DNA of 64,000 bases from assembly GCA_021820965.1 (NCBI GenBank), contig JAKACZ010000009.1:1-64000 (forward strand), written 5' to 3'. The notes under the pieces are model-generated. The model made no database searches and was not told the origin of the DNA. It saw only the letters and a program-made list of their open reading frames with translations. This DNA comes from Bacillota bacterium (GTDB lineage: Bacteria > Bacillota > Sulfobacillia > Sulfobacillales > Sulfobacillaceae). The translations under genes and the position numbers were made by a program. This document shows, in pieces, positions 35,638 to 43,051 of this stretch; positions within the stretch are counted from its first letter, which is position 1, and each line of letters opens with the position of its first letter.

Positions 35638-36030
35638 ATGGCTCAGGCTGAGCAGCAGCAGCAGCGGCGGCTGTTGGTGGAGGAAGTGTACCAGCAAGAT
35701 AACGATCGAGGTCTGAAGTTTCTCCGGCCGCACTTTCATAAGGAGTCCCATCCAACGATTCAGATTCTGGGCTACATTGGGTCCTTGGTGCTGACTTTCG
35801 CGGCCTACTTCCTGGTGATGGACCACGTTCTGCCGCCACTCGCCCTGCTGGTGGTTATCCTCGCCTTGGCGGCGCTGCAGGCTGCGTTGCAGCTTGGGGT
35901 GTTTATGCACATCCGGGAAGGCCGCGGACTGGCGTGGCAGATGGTCCCACTATATTTAGTATTCCTGATCGCCATCGGATTGGTTGGCATGTCGATCTGG
36001 ATTATGTTGTTTAAGTCCGGGGTGTCATAA
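35638..36030 (+). CDS. qoxD: Quinol oxidase subunit IV
   Basis: 130 residues with three membrane helices (QILGYIGSLVLTFAAYFLVMDHV; LLVVILALAALQAALQLGVFMHI; VPLYLVFLIAIGLVGMSIWIML). ALQLGVFMHI is the conserved LxLxLFLHM-type motif of the small subunit. The N-terminal 35 residues are Gln-rich and soluble, longer than usual. GGAGGTGG lies just upstream of ATG 35638. Last gene of the operon. Confidence 0.88.
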   Translation: MAQAEQQQQRRLLVEEVYQQDNDRGLKFLRPHFHKESHPTIQILGYIGSLVLTFAAYFLVMDHVLPPLALLVVILALAALQAALQLGVFMHIREGRGLAWQMVPLYLVFLIAIGLVGMSIWIMLFKSGVS

Positions 36031-36446
36031 TAAAACATCGTGCCGGGCCCGCTGCAGCATCATGCCGCGCAAGCCGGATGTGGCCGAAGGATCGGCCCCA
36101 GGCAGGGAAGTCCATTGGGCGGCAGACGGTCCACGCGGATCAAGTGAGAGAGCTCAGATATCGCAAGCAGCTGGCGATCGGGTGAGAGCGTGCTCAGTGG
36201 CCACCGGGCTTTAGCTGAGGTGTCGGCCCGGTCGTCATCGTGCTTGGTTGGAGTGTGTCAAAAGGCGAGGTGTCGTTTTGCACCCCCCAAACCCTTTCCT
36301 CTGGTGATTATCAAATGCTCCTGTTTTGGCTATGAATTCTTTCGACAGAACCGGGAACAGACAGGGATTTAGGGAGTCCACGGAGAATCCATTGGGAAAC
36401 GGGATGGAACTGCCGGATAATCCCTATGCCATGAGGAGAGGATGTC
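36031..36446. other. Intergenic, nothing firmly recognised
   Basis: About 415 bp. The final 120 bp (from tgaattctttcgacagaacc) show weak resemblance to the sequence upstream of the paralogous coiled-coil gene on the other strand (near 40296-40345), suggesting that both genes were duplicated with their leader. Confidence 0.35.
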
Positions 36447-36854
36447 ATGGATTTAGAATTAAAAGTCTATTTGGATGGTATGCGGCAAGAGTTGATGACC
36501 CACGCAGAGCAGTTGAACCAGGAAACACGGCAGGACTTGACCCAGCAAATTGCGGAGTCTCGACAGCACGCGGAGCGATTAAATCGAGAGACGCGTGAGC
36601 ATGCGGAGCGATTAAATCGAGAGACGCGTGAGCATGCGGAGCAATTGAATCAGGAAACCCGCATCCTAGCGGAGCAATTGAATCAGGAAACCCGCATCCT
36701 AATGGAAGCTTTGCACGATGATGTGCGCGGCGTCGCTGACGGCGTGCTTCAGCTTAACGCTCGGCTGGATCGGCTAGAACAGTCCATGACCGAGCAGTTT
36801 CAGCAGCACGATAAGCGCCTGATGCGACTGGAAGCGAGTCGGCCACGGCGGTGA
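36447..36854 (+). CDS. Coiled-coil protein with 11-residue repeats
   Basis: 135 residues from ATG 36447 (GAGGAGAGG upstream). Begins MDLELKVYLDGMRQEL, then five tandem 11-residue units of the form HAE(R/Q)LN(R/Q)ETR(E/I), coded by near-identical 33-bp DNA repeats (36567-36700), and ends with DGVLQLNARLDRLEQSMTEQFQQHDKRLMRLEAS. An 11-residue period is a hendecad coiled coil, here strongly charged. No signal peptide or membrane span. A paralogue sits at 39862-40296. No known family is recognised; role may be structural or multimer scaffolding. Confidence 0.75.
   Translation: MDLELKVYLDGMRQELMTHAEQLNQETRQDLTQQIAESRQHAERLNRETREHAERLNRETREHAEQLNQETRILAEQLNQETRILMEALHDDVRGVADGVLQLNARLDRLEQSMTEQFQQHDKRLMRLEASRPRR
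36567..36700 (+). repeat. 33-bp tandem coding repeats
   Basis: Repeats starting at (c/t)acgcggagcgattaaat and catgcggagcgattaaat are nearly identical; later copies differ at a few bases. They encode the 11-residue units of the coiled-coil protein and would be prone to slippage in number. Confidence 0.7.
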
Positions 36855-37162
36855 ACTGAAAGAACGGCCGACAAAAAGACTCCCGTCGGCATGAGGCCTG
36901 GTTACTGGGCGGCACAGCCGAGTTGCACTTATTGCGTACTTAGTTCACCCGACTCATGGGCCAGGACACGCCGTCTTTTTTCATCGTTTCCCATACGTCT
37001 TTCCACCCATCACGTAGTTTGGCGCTTCACCATGGGTCGCACCCTCCGCATGACAATCCATACTCCCATGGGGATGAGCTTTAATGCACATGATGGGTAA
37101 CGATGGGCAGGAACCGAGGCTATCTTTGTGGTCACAAAAGGGTTTTAACAGTTCCCAACACG
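36855..37162. other. Intergenic leading into the IS607-type element
   Basis: About 300 bp; no gene. The left end of the IS607-type element should lie here but these elements lack clear terminal repeats and I could not fix it. Confidence 0.3.
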
Positions 37163-37192
37163 TTTACCTACGGTTATCCATTGTTGTATAAT
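37163..37192 (+). promoter_or_regulatory. Promoter of tnpA, likely giving a leaderless mRNA
   Basis: TTTACC (37163-37168), 18-bp spacer, perfect TATAAT (37187-37192). The A of the tnpA ATG (37199) is 7 bases after the -10 box, so transcription is expected to start at or within a base or two of the start codon, and no Shine-Dalgarno sequence is present. Confidence 0.6.
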
Positions 37193-37198
37193 TTAGGT

Positions 37199-37828
37199 AT
37201 GACTCGAAAACTTGTTGGCATTCGTGAAGCGGCGGAATTTTTAGGTGTAACCCCCTCGACGTTACGTCGATGGGAACACGAAGGAACGTTGTTGCCCGAT
37301 GAACGTACACCGGGGGGTTATCGACGTTATGACTTGGCGCGACTACGACCCGAACAGTTTCATCATCGAACCAACCCTCGCCAAACCGTCGCCTATGCCC
37401 GCGTATCAAGCCACGACCAGAAAGACGATTTGGCACGGCAAAAACAAGTGCTCGAACTGTACTGTGCCCGCCAAGGCTGGACCTTTGAGGTCGTGGCCGA
37501 CCTCGGGTCGGGGATGAATTATCACAAAAAGGGGCTCAAACGCCTGCTCCATGACATCCTGGCCGACCGGGTCGGTCGGCTCGTCATCACGCACAAAGAT
37601 CGACTCTTGCGATTGGGCGCGGAGCTTGTTTTCGCTATTTGTGAGGCCAAACAGGTGGAAGTCATCATTCTCAATCACGGCGAAGACACAACGTTCGAGG
37701 AAGAGTTAGCCCAAGATGTCCTCGAAATCATCACCGTGTTTTCGGCCCGGCTGTATGGCAGTCGCTCGCGCAAGAGCCAAAAATTGTTGGACGGCGTGAA
37801 GCACGCCGTCGAGGAGGCGTCCTCATGA
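37199..37828 (+). CDS. tnpA: IS607-family serine recombinase TnpA
   Basis: 209 residues. N-terminal MerR-like helix-turn-helix LVGIREAAEFLGVTPSTLRRWEHEGTLLPDERTPGGYRRYD (residues 4-45) is followed by the catalytic serine recombinase domain starting TVAYARVSSHDQKDDLARQ with the nucleophilic Ser, and KGLKRLLHDILADRVGRLVITHKDRLLRLG with the conserved Arg/Asp. The frame is intact, and the stop overlaps the tnpB start by 4 bases. It catalyses transposition through a circular intermediate. Confidence 0.93.
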   Translation: MTRKLVGIREAAEFLGVTPSTLRRWEHEGTLLPDERTPGGYRRYDLARLRPEQFHHRTNPRQTVAYARVSSHDQKDDLARQKQVLELYCARQGWTFEVVADLGSGMNYHKKGLKRLLHDILADRVGRLVITHKDRLLRLGAELVFAICEAKQVEVIILNHGEDTTFEEELAQDVLEIITVFSARLYGSRSRKSQKLLDGVKHAVEEASS

Positions 37829-38472
37829 TTCTGGCCCATAAAATTGCGCTCGATCCCAACGATGTGCAGGAGACGTATTTCCGCAAGGCGGCAGGGGTCG
37901 CGCGCTTTGCCTACAATTGGGCCTTGGACCAGTGGCAGCAGCAATATGATGCGTGGCAAGCCGACCCGACGTTGCCGAAGCCGTCCGAGGCAGCCCTGCG
38001 GCGTCAACTCAATGCCATCAAGCGAAACGAGTTTCCTGGGATGCTGGAGGTCACCAAGAACGCGCCGCAAATGGCCATCATGCAGTTGGGCCAAGCGTTA
38101 AAGAATTTCTTTGCCGGTATCGCGGAGTATCCCACGTTTAAGAAAAAGGGCCGACACGACAGTTTTACCCTGACCCATGACCAATTTACGGTCAAAGGGC
38201 AAAAAGTGCCTATTCCGAAGTGTGGCTGGGTTCGGATGCACGAATCGTTACGCTTTGTCGGGAAAGTGCTGGACGGCACGATCTCCCGGACCGCCGACCG
38301 CTGGTTTTTGAGTGTCACCGTTGAGATTCCCGATCCTCCCAGTATCCGCCGTGAAAATCAAGCGGTGGTCGGCGTGGACTTGGGCGTGTCGGCGTTGGCC
38401 ACGCTCTCGACCGGCGAGAAGATCAGGGGTCCGAAAGCCTATGCGGCCGCCCGGAGAAAGTTGCGCCAGTTA
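37825..38472 (+). pseudogene. tnpB: TnpB (RNA-guided nuclease), truncated
   Basis: Intact up to about residue 216: start MILAHKIALDPNDVQETYFRKAAGVARFAYNWALDQW, then NAPQMAIMQLGQALKNFFAG and FKKKGRHDSFTL of the wedge/REC part, and the first RuvC motif VVGVDLGVSALATLSTGE with its catalytic Asp. Homology stops after ARRKLRQLS near 38472, and the remaining frame (to 38712) reads through unrelated DNA that is the 3' part of an integrase gene on the opposite strand. RuvC-II/III and the zinc finger are missing, as is the omega-RNA that would overlap the 3' end. It cannot cut, so the TnpA gene has lost its partner. Confidence 0.85.
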
Positions 38473-38564
38473 TCGTGGTCCTGCGTTGTCCCAATTTGCG
38501 GCTCTAAATTTCCTTCAAAACGTCCTATTCATGCGGGTTGCGAGATTATCGGTGTTACGGAACG

Positions 38565-39563
38565 TCAGGTTCCGTTGTATAGCGGTTTTGGATGTGTTTT
38601 TAGAGTCTTCTGCGCCCGTCTGCGGCCTGTTGGGCTCGAAACTCTCTCCGAGGAAAGCAGGGCCCCTTCCATCTCGTCGGCCAGTTGTGCCCCATCGTTC
38701 GGAAACACATGACCGTACACTTGCCGTAAAGGCTACATTGGAATGCCCAAGCCGCTTGCTAACGACCACGGGGTTTTCCCGCTGACTCAGACTCTGCCCG
38801 GAAATTGCTGGCAGTCGAGGATTTAAATAGTCAGATTATTCCTCACCTCAAGGAAGCTGGCGAGGTTTTGTCGAAGTGCCGGGCTATGCTGGAATCTCCG
38901 AGAGGCACCGAGACGGTGTTAAAGCAAAGCCGAATGTCTTCCCGGCACCGGCCTGAGCTTGGTCGTCCGCTGGCTGGCCGACCGCGTCAACTGGCTCGCG
39001 GTGGTGGATGACCGTTTGCCGTGGGACCGGGATCGGGCTCGAATTGCGCCCAATGTCATCCTCCTCATGCTGGTCATCAATGTACGGATATATAGTTGGG
39101 ATCAGACCCCAGTCCACAGCGTCATGCAACGCTCTGTTCAACACTGTGTGGACGTATCGTATGGTCCGGGCACTCAGGCGCCGGGTTTGAGCCAAATCGG
39201 TATAGAATTGTTGAATCTCCAGCGGTGCGGAGACTTCTGAGCGAGATACTGCCCAATGCTCGGATACTGTGCGCAGCCGTTCCTCGGTAATCCCGCAGTG
39301 TTTTGGGCGTATGGTTCAAGGCGCCATTCATTCAAATAGTCAGCAAGGTTCTCCTCGCTCAGCGGCTTACGATTCGGGTCATCGCGATAGGTGGCCGCTT
39401 CCGTTTCGGCCCAGTTCTTGGCTTCCTTCTTCGTGTCGAAGGTCCGGTTCATTTCGAAGCGTTTCCCGTTTTCGGGGTCATAGCGCACCACCCGACCTTT
39501 CCAGCGGCCCAACGGGAGCTTGCGCGGTTCGACGGCGTAGCGTTCTTTCACACGGTTTGGCAT
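38565..39563 (-). pseudogene. Tyrosine integrase, frameshifted and interrupted by an IS fragment
   Basis: Minus-strand pieces in order: an arm-binding start MPNRVKERYAVEPRKLPLGRWKGRVVRYD...FDTKKEAKNWAETEAATYRDDPNRKPLSEENLADYLNEW (39563-39365); in another frame NHTPKTLRDYRGTAAHSIRALGSISL (about 39320-39235); then EIQQFYTDLAQTRRLSARTIRYVHTVLNRALHDAVDWGLIP (about 39215-39105); then the IS1634-type fragment; then VVSKRLGHSNVAFTASV and, after a one-base deletion, YGHVFPNDGAQLADEMEGALL (38790-38640), with a stop at 38565-38567. The catalytic Tyr region is present but the RHTHA box is lost. Three frameshifts plus the insertion make it dead. Confidence 0.8.
38816..39083 (+). mobile_element. 5' fragment of an IS1634-type element
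   Basis: Nearly identical to 16559-16828 (left end, leader and first ~67 codons of the transposase). It breaks abruptly after ctggtcatcaatgt. A small frameshift near codon 16 and the loss of the rest of the element show it is a remnant. It interrupts the integrase gene. Confidence 0.85.
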
Positions 39564-39861
39564 AGGGTTGTTATCATCATGAGAAAGGTTCGCCATGGGT
39601 GGGGGGAGTCCCACTGGGATGAGCGCTATTTCGGCAACACCATGCTCTAATTCCCGGTGCACCTGTACTGAGAATACATATTAGTACAGTACAATACGAT
39701 ACAAAAGCGAGAGACATCGTGCTTTTCTTTGTGTCAGAAAAGGGTGTTTGACCTAACTGCCATCCACACCGCCCGGGACGGTCGCTGAGCAGCGTGACAG
39801 TGCCGCGGCGGATCAAATGGGCTCGCCCGCTTGGGCGCCAGCCGTTGCGGGACGAACCATA

Positions 39862-40296
39862 TTAGGCGTCGGAACCTGACCTGCGTTGGGCTTCAAGGCG
39901 CATGACACGTTTGTCGAGTCCGAAGATTTGCGCCTCCACCTCGTCATGGAACCGGTCTAGTTTCTCGTTAACGGTCATCACGCCTTCGGCCACCAATTGG
40001 ACCTGGTGCCGCACGTCTTCAATCAGGACGCCCGTTTCGCGATTCAGTTGCTCCGCATGGGCCATTAAGTCTCGGCGAGTGTCCTGATTCAGTTGCTCCA
40101 CATGCTGGCGGGTCTCCTGATTCAGTTGCTCTCCATGCTGACGTGTCTCCACAATTTGCTGACTTAAATCTTGACGCACGCCCTCCATTTGCTGGGTCAA
40201 ATCCTGCCGCATCCCATCCAAATAGGCTTTCAATTCGGGATCCGTGTGACTTCCCCCTTCATCGCTCTGGTCGCTCGCTCCTGCCTGAGGAGCCAT
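39862..40296 (-). CDS. Coiled-coil protein, paralogue of the 36447 gene
   Basis: 144 residues if started at ATG 40296 (MAPQAGASDQSDEGG); the frame is open further upstream and ATG 40341 is an alternative. After PELKAYLDGMRQDLTQQMEGVRQDLSQQIVETRQHGEQLNQETRQHVEQLNQDTRRDLMAHAEQLNRETGVLI the repeats are less regular than in the paralogue, and the end VAEGVMTVNEKLDRFHDEVEAQIFGLDKRVMRLEAQ aligns with its C-terminus. The conserved start LKxYLDGMRQxL and end DKR(L/V)MRLEA define a small family unknown to me. The two copies flank the IS607/integrase debris in opposite orientation. Confidence 0.7.
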   Translation of the reverse strand: MAPQAGASDQSDEGGSHTDPELKAYLDGMRQDLTQQMEGVRQDLSQQIVETRQHGEQLNQETRQHVEQLNQDTRRDLMAHAEQLNRETGVLIEDVRHQVQLVAEGVMTVNEKLDRFHDEVEAQIFGLDKRVMRLEAQRRSGSDA

Positions 40297-40488
40297 TCGC
40301 CATCCGGTCCACCGATTCCTGTCTATTCTGGGAAAATTCATCCCCGTCAGTGTACGCCTAACGACATCCTTAATCGGTACACGGCAAGACAAAAACCGAG
40401 GGGTTGCAAATCCGCACTGGGCGTCATCGGCCAACCCATGGCTCGACCGCCGTGGCCCAAGCCCAGGACGCCATGGCGGCTTGGATCT

Positions 40489-40839
40489 ATGGTCATCGTG
40501 CCTCCAGCTATCCCCTTCCAGAGCCTTCCATCTATCGTGCAGGAGACCGGAGCGCGTCGAGACGACTTTAGCAGACCCTGCGTTGGACTGGTACCTACCG
40601 GGATTGTCGTAGAGGGACTCACGGCCGCCGAATGGCAATCCGCGTGGGCAGGGGCTAGCGAGGGCGTTCTCGAAGAGATAGCGCAGACAGTTGAACGACT
40701 ATGGTTTATAGGTCGCCGTCACCCTGCAATGCAAAAATTAACGGAAGCCATAGTCACATGCCCTGATGATGTTGCGGAGTTATTGACCAAACTACTCTCC
40801 CACCTGCAAAGTTCGTTAGCGGAAGATTTGCCGTTCTGA
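40489..40839 (+). CDS. Hypothetical protein
   Basis: 116 residues from ATG 40489; the frame is open further upstream but that part overlaps the divergent coiled-coil gene. The C-terminal half (LTAAEWQSAWAGASEGVLEEIAQTVERLWFIGRRHPAMQKLTEAIVTCPDDVAELLTKLLSHLQSSL) is amphipathic helical and looks like real protein. No domain recognised and no strong Shine-Dalgarno site seen. Confidence 0.45.
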   Translation: MVIVPPAIPFQSLPSIVQETGARRDDFSRPCVGLVPTGIVVEGLTAAEWQSAWAGASEGVLEEIAQTVERLWFIGRRHPAMQKLTEAIVTCPDDVAELLTKLLSHLQSSLAEDLPF

Positions 40840-41041
40840 CAAACACTCCAAAATAGAGCCTGGCAGGATGCCGGGGTTGCGGCCCATCCCTGCGGTCCCA
40901 CGGTGTTCACGTGCCGGCCGACTTTTTATGGGCTGTTCCGCGTCTCTGCCAGTGTCACGGTACGTCCTGCGCAGTGCTGTGCATTTTCCTGAGGCCCGCC
41001 GTGCGGCCCGTGGAGGATTTTGGGGGTCGGAGCGGCCCAAC

Positions 41042-41075
41042 AAAAAACCCGCAATCCCTCGCGGGGTGCGGGTTT
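41042..41075 (-). terminator. Intrinsic terminator
   Basis: On the minus strand AAACCCGCA (41075-41067) pairs with TGCGGGTTT (41053-41045), with a loop of 13 bases, and the T-run continues to 41042 (six T). It lies 51 bp after the stop of the small minus-strand gene and ends that operon. Confidence 0.75.
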
Positions 41076-41125
41076 AAACTTGGTGCGTCCGTGAGCATTT
41101 GAACCCCAAGCCGCCTGACCTTGGA

Positions 41126-41446
41126 TCAGCCGGCTTTAATCGTAATCTGGTAGGTTCTTCCGTCGTGTTTGAGTGTATAGGTGTTCAAGAGGTCCCGAGC
41201 TTTCGACAACTGCTCTTCCTGGCCGGCAAGAAAGGCACTGTTATCCTCGGTCATGAGGTTTAGGTGCAAGATCACTCCTTGGAACAAGTCATGTTTAATC
41301 ACCCAGTCCAACTGGGGTCCCTTGCCGGTGTTCAAGGTTCCCTGGTCAAAAATGTCCCCGCTACGACTATAGGGTTCGTGAATATATGTTTCCAACTCCA
41401 CAAGCTTGCTATCATCAAAGGTCAGTGTGCCACTCCAATCGGCCAT
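41126..41446 (-). CDS. Small protein of unknown function
   Basis: 106 residues; ATG 41446 is chosen because GGAGGTGTGG lies 8 bases upstream. Sequence MADWSGTLTFDDSKLVELETYIHEPYSRSGDIFDQGTLNTGKG..., ending LKHDGRTYQITIKAG, suggests a compact beta-rich protein without cysteines, signal peptide or membrane segment. Its start is 43 bp after the end of the glutaredoxin domain of the upstream gene, and a terminator follows, so the two form an operon. Function not recognised. Confidence 0.65.
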   Translation of the reverse strand: MADWSGTLTFDDSKLVELETYIHEPYSRSGDIFDQGTLNTGKGPQLDWVIKHDLFQGVILHLNLMTEDNSAFLAGQEEQLSKARDLLNTYTLKHDGRTYQITIKAG

Positions 41447-41489
41447 ATTATCCACACCTCCATCCCGCTTTGGTTCTATGTGGGCCAAG

Positions 41490-42284
41490 TCAGTACAAGT
41501 TGAGTTGAGTCTTAAGACGGTGACGGTCAAGACCCACCAGGGTTAGGCCGTTAAAGATAATGACGGGAATGCCCCGTTCATCGCCGCGCAGTTGCCGCAT
41601 GGTCTCGACGTTTTTTGGATCGGTCAGGCTGTGGTCTGAATACCAAAATCCGTATTGAGTCAAGAAACTCTTGACGCCATTGCAGACACTTCAAGGCGGG
41701 GCCGTATATAACTCAATGTCGGGAAGCCACATGCGATTACCCATCGCCACCGACATCACCCGCGATCCCATCGGAACCTCCATACGATACAATACAAAGT
41801 AAACGGGGCCGGGGTCGCCCAAAAGCCACATCGACCGCAGTTCTCGGGTATCTCCTACGGAACTGTCGATGTCCATCACGGCGGTACCGTCCTGATACAC
41901 CCGCCGATCAAAGACAGTTACCGGTGCTTCCGCCCGAGTCTTCACCGAGGCGGGAAGTCGTACCCGGAACGAGAACTTTAACGCACCGGCCTTGTATTGG
42001 GCGCGAAGCGTTTCCGCCATCTCGTCGGTCTTAGCGACGATGACCAGGCCCCGATCTTCATCGGCCAGCCGGTGGACCACGCCAGGGCTGACACTGGTTT
42101 CCATTTCCGCCAGCCATCGGTTTGATTGCAACAACGCGTTGACCAAGGTTCCGCGCCCCTGGGCATTCTCGGGATAGACCGCCATGCCGGCCGGCTTATC
42201 GGCCACGACAAACGTCGGGCCTTCGTACCAGATCTCAAGCGGAACCGAGGCGATTTCAATAAGCGGCGTTTTATCCGTCGTCAC
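41490..42284 (-). CDS. RluA-like domain fused to a glutaredoxin domain through an in-frame TGA (candidate selenoprotein)
   Basis: Start GTG 42284 (AGGGAGGGGA upstream). Residues 1-110 resemble the RluA pseudouridine synthase fold: EIWYEGPTFVVADKPAGMAVYP, GTLVNALLQ, VVHRLADEDRGLVIVAKTDE; but the catalytic HRLD has become HRLA and the second half of the domain is missing. The frame meets TGA at 41693-41691 after DIELYTAPP and stays open for 66 codons to TGA at 41492-41490. Reading the TGA as residue 198 (Sec) gives DIELYTAPP-U-SVC-NGVKSFL, then LTDPKNVETMRQL and a GIPVIIFNG cis-proline and GLD segment: a complete glutaredoxin domain with a UxxC active site. No usable in-frame start follows the TGA. 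A SECIS-like hairpin lies just downstream. The alternative is a recent nonsense mutation of Cys (TGC/TGT) to TGA, yielding a 197-residue product and a decaying tail. Confidence 0.65.
41659..41675 (-). promoter_or_regulatory. SECIS-like hairpin downstream of the in-frame TGA
   Basis: On the mRNA strand GTCAAG-AGTTT-CTTGAC forms a perfect 6-bp stem with a 5-base loop, 15 nt after the TGA, within the codons for VKSFL. Bacterial SECIS elements are stem-loops placed shortly after UGA with a G among the first two loop bases; here the loop is A-G-U-U-U. The stem is short, so the assignment is tentative. Confidence 0.4.
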
Positions 42285-42460
42285 TCCCCTCCCTTTCTTG
42301 ATGGTACCTTACATTGTCGCGCTTTAAGGCACTTCAATCAACCGGTGCCGCTCGGCAGGCAAACCCAGCCATTCGAGCGACAAATTCGACGTCTCACCGA
42401 AAAACGCATGGCGCACTCGCGGCCCCCCCTTATCATGAGTGCAGAAGAGGAGGGAATCTC

Positions 42461-42886
42461 ATGGCCATCGACATGTGGGGGACGCATGAACCAGGTCAAG
42501 CACCGCTCTTATATGCCCCGCTTCCCCGATTGCTCAAGGAGATGCACCGGCGTCTTGAGCCGCAACACCCGCCTCTTTTGCATCAGCGGCGTGACTGGCA
42601 GGGACCATGGGACCGGGGCATCCGGCCCAGTTTCCTCCCGAAAATGGAGGGCATTGGGCGGGGTGAATGGCAGGGAGATCCGGTGTCGCCAGATCTGGCG
42701 GACCGACGGATTGAGATTACCGGGGCGACTCACGCGAAAATGCTGTATCCCGGCACTTGGTTTCCGCGACGGGGAGAGGTCGCGAGAAATCATTTGATGG
42801 AGGATTCGGCTACGGTGGAGTTCGCCCATTGCAAACATCCATGGTGTGGCGTGTTTATGACACACTCGGAAGGACTACCGGCGTGA
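42461..42886 (+). pseudogene. aceB: Malate synthase A, N-terminal fragment
   Basis: From ATG 42461 (GAGGAGGGA 6 bases upstream) the product starts like malate synthase A: PLPRLLKEMHRRLEPQHPPLLHQRRDWQGPWDRGIRPSFLPKMEGIGRGEWQGDPVSPDLADRRIEITGATHAKML. The last part corresponds to the family's DLxDRRVEITGPxxRKM just before INALNSGA and the FMADFEDS motif. After KMLYPG homology ends and an unrelated 40-residue tail runs to the stop. About 100 of about 530 residues remain, so it is truncated. It lies directly before isocitrate lyase, the usual partner in the glyoxylate shunt, whose second step must be encoded elsewhere if the pathway works. Confidence 0.75.
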
Positions 42887-43051
42887 GTCGAGCTGGGCAC
42901 TGTTAGGCGGAGGTCGCCTCCGTCGCACGTACCTCTGCGATATTACACGACGCGACCGCCTCTTTACTGCACCACAGCCATACCGAATATACCATCAGGT
43001 ACTGGGAACCCATGAGCTTACGGCTCGACCTCAACTGACGGAGGCAAAGCG

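Noticed and set aside
36567-36700. Regular ~33-bp direct repeats that could suggest a CRISPR array
   Set aside because: They are contiguous, in frame, have no spacers, and encode the 11-residue units of a coiled-coil protein; no cas gene is near.
37103-37198. Longer start for the IS607 TnpA frame
   Set aside because: The upstream residues show no similarity to the MerR-like start and contain the promoter; ATG 37199 fits the domain start.
38473-38712. C-terminal extension of TnpB as a genuine new domain
   Set aside because: The sequence is the antisense of an integrase C-terminus (KRLGHSNVAFTASV on the other strand), so the extension is read-through.
40171-40488. Upstream extension of the hypothetical plus-strand frame at 40489
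   Set aside because: It overlaps the better supported minus-strand coiled-coil gene and its composition there is that of a shadow frame.
41081-41107. tRNA 3'-half-like sequence on the minus strand (GGGGTTCAAATGCTC...CACCA)
   Set aside because: The T-loop closing pair (G53-C61) is not formed, no 5' half is present and the acceptor has no partner. It might be an att-site scar but the evidence is too weak.
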